Below the pieces are notes generated by a model, which saw only the letters and a list, made by a program, of their open reading frames with translations, was not told where the DNA came from and did not search any database. This document shows, piece after piece, positions 13,291 to 16,483 of a stretch of DNA of 16,483 bases (the first letter of the stretch is position 1; each line of letters opens with the position of its first letter). This DNA comes from CBDDBH01 sp965225625 (GTDB lineage Bacteria > Pseudomonadota > Gammaproteobacteria > JADZEE01), in assembly GCA_965225625.1 (NCBI GenBank), contig CBDDBH010000009.1, forward strand, positions 1 to 16,483. The letters run 5' to 3'. The position numbers and the translations under genes are program-made.

Positions 13291-14608
13291 ATGAGCGATT
13301 CCAGCTACATCGAGGGGTTGCGCCCGGTTGCGCAACCCGAGCGTGTGTTCACTGCACTCACCTATGTGCTGATGCTGTGGTCGTCGCTGAATCGTCATTC
13401 AAGGCTTTGTGTTGGGACAGGCGCTGTTACCACCGCAAGGCGAACTCACGTTTTTGCAGGGCACGGTAGTGGTTGGTTTGTCGGCGTTGGTCATCGCAAG
13501 CTTTATGGTGCTGAACGGCCAGGCCGGGCTCAAATTCGGCATACCCTACTGCATCCAACTCAGGGCCGCGTACGGGGTCCGCGGTGCTCGCTTACCGGAA
13601 ATCATCCGTCTGGTTCCAGCTTTGATCTGGTATGGATTTGGCACTTGGATCGCGGCCTTGTCCATGGACGGTATCGTCGCGACCTTGTCTGGATTTTCTC
13701 CGCCAGGTATCAAATTCGCTTATTTCATCGGACTGCAGATCTTTCAAACGGGGCTCGCATACCGTGGAGTGCGGACGATGAAGTGGTTCAATGTGAGCGC
13801 ATCGGCGGCACTCGTATTAATCATGGGCTACATGATGATACGGATCTTCGCCACCCAGGGCTTCGAGCTAGAAAAATCCTGGAATACCGATGGTACTTGG
13901 GGATGGGCGTTTTGGGCAGGCGTCAACGCGTCCGTTGGGATAGCTGTTGCAGTCATCGCCAGCGCCAGCGATCTAACGCGGTATCTGGAAAACAAGCAGA
14001 CCAGCACGTGGGTCGGACATCTGTTCGGCGTTACGCCGCCATTGTTCTTCATGATGTTCATGGGTTTCGTGGCCGCGGTGACCACCGGAGTTTGGGATCC
14101 GATTGAGGCGCTCATGCTGCTTGCGCAGACCCCGACCTTAATGGTGCTTATGCTGTTTTTCATTCTCGTTGCGCAGTTCAGCACCAACCTGACGTTAAAC
14201 ATCATGCCCCCTGCGTTTATTTTCCAGGAGCTGTTCGGGGTCGATTGGCATAAAGGCGTGAATCCTCTCCGGTGTGCTCGGCAGCCTCACCTTTCCGTGG
14301 GTGTTGTTGGAAAGTGGCGAGAATTTTATTCACTTCATTAATTACTACACAGCGTTCTTCGGACCGTTGCTGGGCTGCATGCTTGCAGAATATTGGTTGG
14401 AACGTGGCGACCTGGACGTAGATCAGTTGTATGTCACTGATGCATCCAGCAGATACTGGTACAGCGGTGGTGTTAACTGGGTTGCCGTGGGCACCACCAT
14501 TGGTGTCGTTTGTTCGTGATGATCTGGTGGCTGGAGATTTCATGGCTGGTAGGGCTGCCGCTGGGATCGGCGTGTTACACCTTATTGCGCCGGCGTCGCG
14601 GTCGGTGA
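13291..14608 (+). pseudogene. NCS1-family hydantoin/allantoin/nucleobase permease, broken by three frameshifts
   Basis: Four frame blocks join into one 438-residue NCS1 membrane transporter (cytosine, uracil, allantoin and Mhp1 hydantoin permease family). Block 1 (13291-13389) ends VLMLWSSL. Block 2 (13391-14260) starts IVIQGFVLGQALLPPQG and holds NGQAGLKFGIPYCIQLRAAYGVRGA and PALIWYGFGTWIAA, strong NCS1 signatures. Block 3 (14262-14510) carries ILSGVLGSLTFPWVLL and INYYTAFFGPLLGCMLAEYWL. Block 4 (14513-14608) is a final membrane segment ending in RRRRGR. The breaks are one inserted A at 13390/13391, one inserted A at 14261/14262 and one base lost from a T-run at 14509-14511. Conserved protein on both sides of each break means recent damage or base-calling error. 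It lies 54 bp after puuE and 7 bp before the M20 gene. Specificity is unknown. Confidence 0.88.
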
Positions 14609-14615
14609 ACCCAAT

Positions 14616-15848
14616 ATGGCGATAGCGTTGCAGCCCAAACCGGAACGCGCAATTGCGGACCTAAAGACGCTGGCGCAATTTGGCAAGTTTGAAACCGGCG
14701 TGAACCGCCGCTCGCTCACGGCCGAAGATGTCGAGGCTCGCGCGTGGCTGCTGGCACGCATGCACGAAGCAGGTCTGGATGCGCACATTGACGGTATCGG
14801 TAATGTCGTCGGGCGAACGCCCGGCGCAAAGAGGTTCATCATCATCGCCTCGCACACGGATACGGTCCCCCGCGGCGGTTGGTTGGACGGCGCCATGGGG
14901 GTGATATTCGGTCTGGAAATCGCCCGGGCCTACGTTGAGGCTGAGGTAGATGCCGATCTGGGCATCGAAGTGATTTCATTCAACGATGAGGAAGGGCGCT
15001 TTAGCGGGTTGCTGGGAAGCCGCGTGTTCAGCGGCGCGCTTGATTTGGATGCGGCACTGGAACTCACGGCAGCCGATGGTGTGACGCTTCGCGAAGCCCT
15101 CGTTAATGCAGGTTACGCTAGCGCTGTACCAGCGCGCTTCGATTCGGCGTGTCACGCGGCCTATCTGGAACCCCATATTGAGCAAGGTCCGGTTCTAGAA
15201 GACGCAGGCAAACGGATCGGTTTGGTGACCGACATCGTCGGCGTGGCACGGATGAAAGTAACGTTTACTGGAGCAGCAGATCACGCCGGCACAATGCCTA
15301 TGCCGATGCGTAAGGATGCTGCCGCGGCGGCCTATGACTTTGCCGTTCGGTTTGCGCGGTTCTGCAGCGACGTCGGATCTGCCAGCACAGTGTGGAATCT
15401 TGGAAATGTGACGATAAGCCCGGGCGCTTACAATGTGGTCGCGCGCGAGGCCGAGATACTGGTGGAGTATCGCGACACATCTAGCGTGGTACTGAAAAAG
15501 ATCCGCGACCACGTACACAATTCGAGCATAAGCATCGCCGCTGAACACAGGGTCAACGTCGAGGTTGAACAGGGTGTTTACTCCGATCCGGTGGCGATGG
15601 CTCCCGCGCTACTTGCCGAATTGGAGTTGGCCGCGAAGCAATTCGAAGCCCCGTACCTGCACATGCCCAGTGGTGCAGGACACGACGCCATGCTATTCAC
15701 TAAGCTCGTGCCGACCGCCATGTTGTTTGTACCCAGCATCGGTGGTCGTAGCCATGACGTGGTGGAGGATACCAGTGAAGCCGATATTGCCCTGGGTTGT
15801 CGGGTGTTAGGGCGTGCCGTTGCTTCGCTTATCGAGCACGGTGTGTGA
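14616..15848 (+). CDS. allC: Allantoate amidohydrolase / N-carbamoyl-amino-acid hydrolase (M20 family)
   Basis: This 410-residue enzyme belongs to the M20 hydantoinase/carbamoylase family. Metal ligands are visible: H80 in ASHTDTVP, D91 in GGWLDGAMG, E126 after FND in FNDEEG, H187 in EPHIEQGP and H380 in GGRSHD. GAADHAGTMPM (219-229) belongs to the lid/dimerisation domain, R232 and the PSGAGHDA block (351-358) to the substrate site. Length is standard. Beside puuE and allA, the simplest role is allantoate to ureidoglycolate with release of ammonia. The family cannot be split from N-carbamoyl-L-amino-acid hydrolases by motifs alone, and the hyuA/hyuB genes make a HyuC-like role possible. It starts 7 bp after the permease reading frame. 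Confidence 0.9.
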   Translation: MAIALQPKPERAIADLKTLAQFGKFETGVNRRSLTAEDVEARAWLLARMHEAGLDAHIDGIGNVVGRTPGAKRFIIIASHTDTVPRGGWLDGAMGVIFGLEIARAYVEAEVDADLGIEVISFNDEEGRFSGLLGSRVFSGALDLDAALELTAADGVTLREALVNAGYASAVPARFDSACHAAYLEPHIEQGPVLEDAGKRIGLVTDIVGVARMKVTFTGAADHAGTMPMPMRKDAAAAAYDFAVRFARFCSDVGSASTVWNLGNVTISPGAYNVVAREAEILVEYRDTSSVVLKKIRDHVHNSSISIAAEHRVNVEVEQGVYSDPVAMAPALLAELELAAKQFEAPYLHMPSGAGHDAMLFTKLVPTAMLFVPSIGGRSHDVVEDTSEADIALGCRVLGRAVASLIEHGV

Positions 15849-15857
15849 TTTATAGAT

Positions 15858-15863
15858 AAGGGA
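15858..15863 (+). promoter_or_regulatory. Ribosome binding site supporting a GTG start
   Basis: AAGGGA lies 8 nt before the GTG at 15872. It supports the GTG as the start of the lipoprotein amidohydrolase, placing the lipobox cysteine at residue 20, as expected for a lipoprotein signal peptide. Confidence 0.65.
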
Positions 15864-15871
15864 CTCAACTC

Positions 15872-16483
15872 GTGCTGCAGACATTATCGCGTGGCGTTGT
15901 ACTTCTGTTAATTGTTTTGGTTGTTGCCTGCTCCGAGCAGCCGGCCCCGTCAGGTTCACAAACGGTCGATAAACCGGCAACTGCCGCGACAGCGGATCTT
16001 GTTCTGACCAACGCAACTATCTATACGGTTGACGCCAAGCGTAGCGTCGCCAAAGCACTTGCGATCCGAGCCAATCGCATCATCGCGGTTGGCTCAGCAG
16101 AAGAAATCTCAAAGCACATTGGTGAGAAAACACAAGTGCGCGACGTTCAAGGCAGGATGATCATGCCGGGCATCCACGATAGCCATATCCACGCTATCGG
16201 TACGGTCGAACCGGATATGTGCGACCTCAAAAGCCAAGGCAGGACCCTGGAAGAAATGGTGCCGTTCCTGCGCGAGTGCCTGCAACGATATGACGTTGCA
16301 GCAGGTGAGTGGTTGCCGGTGGTTCAATGGCCGTTTGCACTTGGCAATCAGCCGAGCGAACGCTATCCCAACCTGCGTGCCGCGCTGGACGGCGCCTCCA
16401 CCGAGCACCCCATTATTTTGTGGGGTGACGACGGCCACCATGGTGCCGCCAACAGTGCAGCTCTGGCGCTGGCTCGCGACAGC
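15872..16483 (+). CDS. Lipoprotein amidohydrolase of the YtcJ/Amidohydro_3 type, N-terminal part
   Basis: An open frame of 204 residues runs to the window edge. The N terminus is a lipoprotein signal: a short hydrophobic run and the lipobox VVAC with C20, followed by Ser, which usually means outer-membrane sorting. Mature sequence starts with a low-complexity linker, then ADLVLTNATIYTVDAKRSVAKALAIRANRIIAVG, the small beta domain of metal-dependent amidohydrolases, and MIMPGIHDSHIHAIG with the H105-x-H107 metal pair. CDLKSQGRTLEEMVPFLRECL and GDDGHHGAANSAALALA are typical of the YtcJ-like branch. Full members are about 550-600 residues, so about a third is seen. It follows the M20 gene by 23 bp. 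It would act outside the cytoplasm, unlike the other hydrolases of this operon; its substrate is unknown. Confidence 0.88.
   Translation, partial: MLQTLSRGVVLLLIVLVVACSEQPAPSGSQTVDKPATAATADLVLTNATIYTVDAKRSVAKALAIRANRIIAVGSAEEISKHIGEKTQVRDVQGRMIMPGIHDSHIHAIGTVEPDMCDLKSQGRTLEEMVPFLRECLQRYDVAAGEWLPVVQWPFALGNQPSERYPNLRAALDGASTEHPIILWGDDGHHGAANSAALALARDS

Noticed and set aside
13391..14106. Continuation of the permease N-terminal frame as a separate protein
   Set aside because: After residue 33 the sequence loses hydrophobic character and becomes Arg/His-rich, while the next frame carries clear NCS1 membrane segments. The continuation is out-of-frame translation.
13380..14515. Programmed ribosomal frameshifting in the permease gene
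   Set aside because: Two +1 events and one -1 event would be needed in one gene, with no slippery heptamer, in-frame stop at the shift or stimulatory structure visible.

Overview
The window is one continuous accessory-metabolism region, probably from an uncultured Gram-negative bacterium (Pseudomonadota, likely Gammaproteobacteria). The evidence is an outer-membrane TonB-dependent receptor with the EEIVVTAQKR-type TonB box, a lipoprotein, a Tat-type leader, moderately high GC and tight proteobacterial operon spacing. I see no rRNA, tRNA, CRISPR array, insertion sequence or phage gene.

Layout from left to right: a minus-strand luciferase-like flavin oxidoreductase cut by the window edge; a plus-strand pair of a class IV (branched-chain type) aminotransferase and a TetR regulator; a divergent hydantoinase/oxoprolinase pair, hyuB (minus) and hyuA (plus), around a 234-bp control region; a TonB-dependent receptor downstream of hyuA; a convergent minus-strand pair made of a Tat-leader AtzG-like small protein and an AtzE-like amidase-signature hydrolase; an exported SnoaL/NTF2-like protein; and a plus-strand operon of allA (ureidoglycolate lyase), a puuE-type allantoinase, an NCS1 permease broken by three frameshifts, an M20 allantoate amidohydrolase/carbamoylase, and a lipoprotein amidohydrolase that runs off the right edge.

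Nearly every enzyme here acts on cyclic amides, ureides or amides. PuuE, the AllC-type enzyme and AllA together can take allantoin to glyoxylate, urea and ammonia. HyuA and HyuB are the ATP-dependent hydantoinase/oxoprolinase subunits, and allantoin is itself a 5-ureidohydantoin. NCS1 permeases carry hydantoins, allantoin and nucleobases. A hydantoin to carbamoyl-amino acid to amino acid to oxo-acid route, using the aminotransferase, is an equally possible reading.

The most striking non-coding signal is a near-palindromic site of 24 bp (26 bp including shared flank). It occurs once in the hyuB/hyuA control region (4405-4428) and once upstream of allA (11695-11718). In both places it overlaps a sigma70-like promoter with a 17-bp spacer, which ties the hydantoinase and allantoin modules into one apparent regulon. 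A second signal is a 40-bp hairpin repeat present three times in intergenic DNA (599-638, 9091-9130, 10947-10986). The NCS1 permease carries two single-base insertions with the same local sequence plus one deletion.
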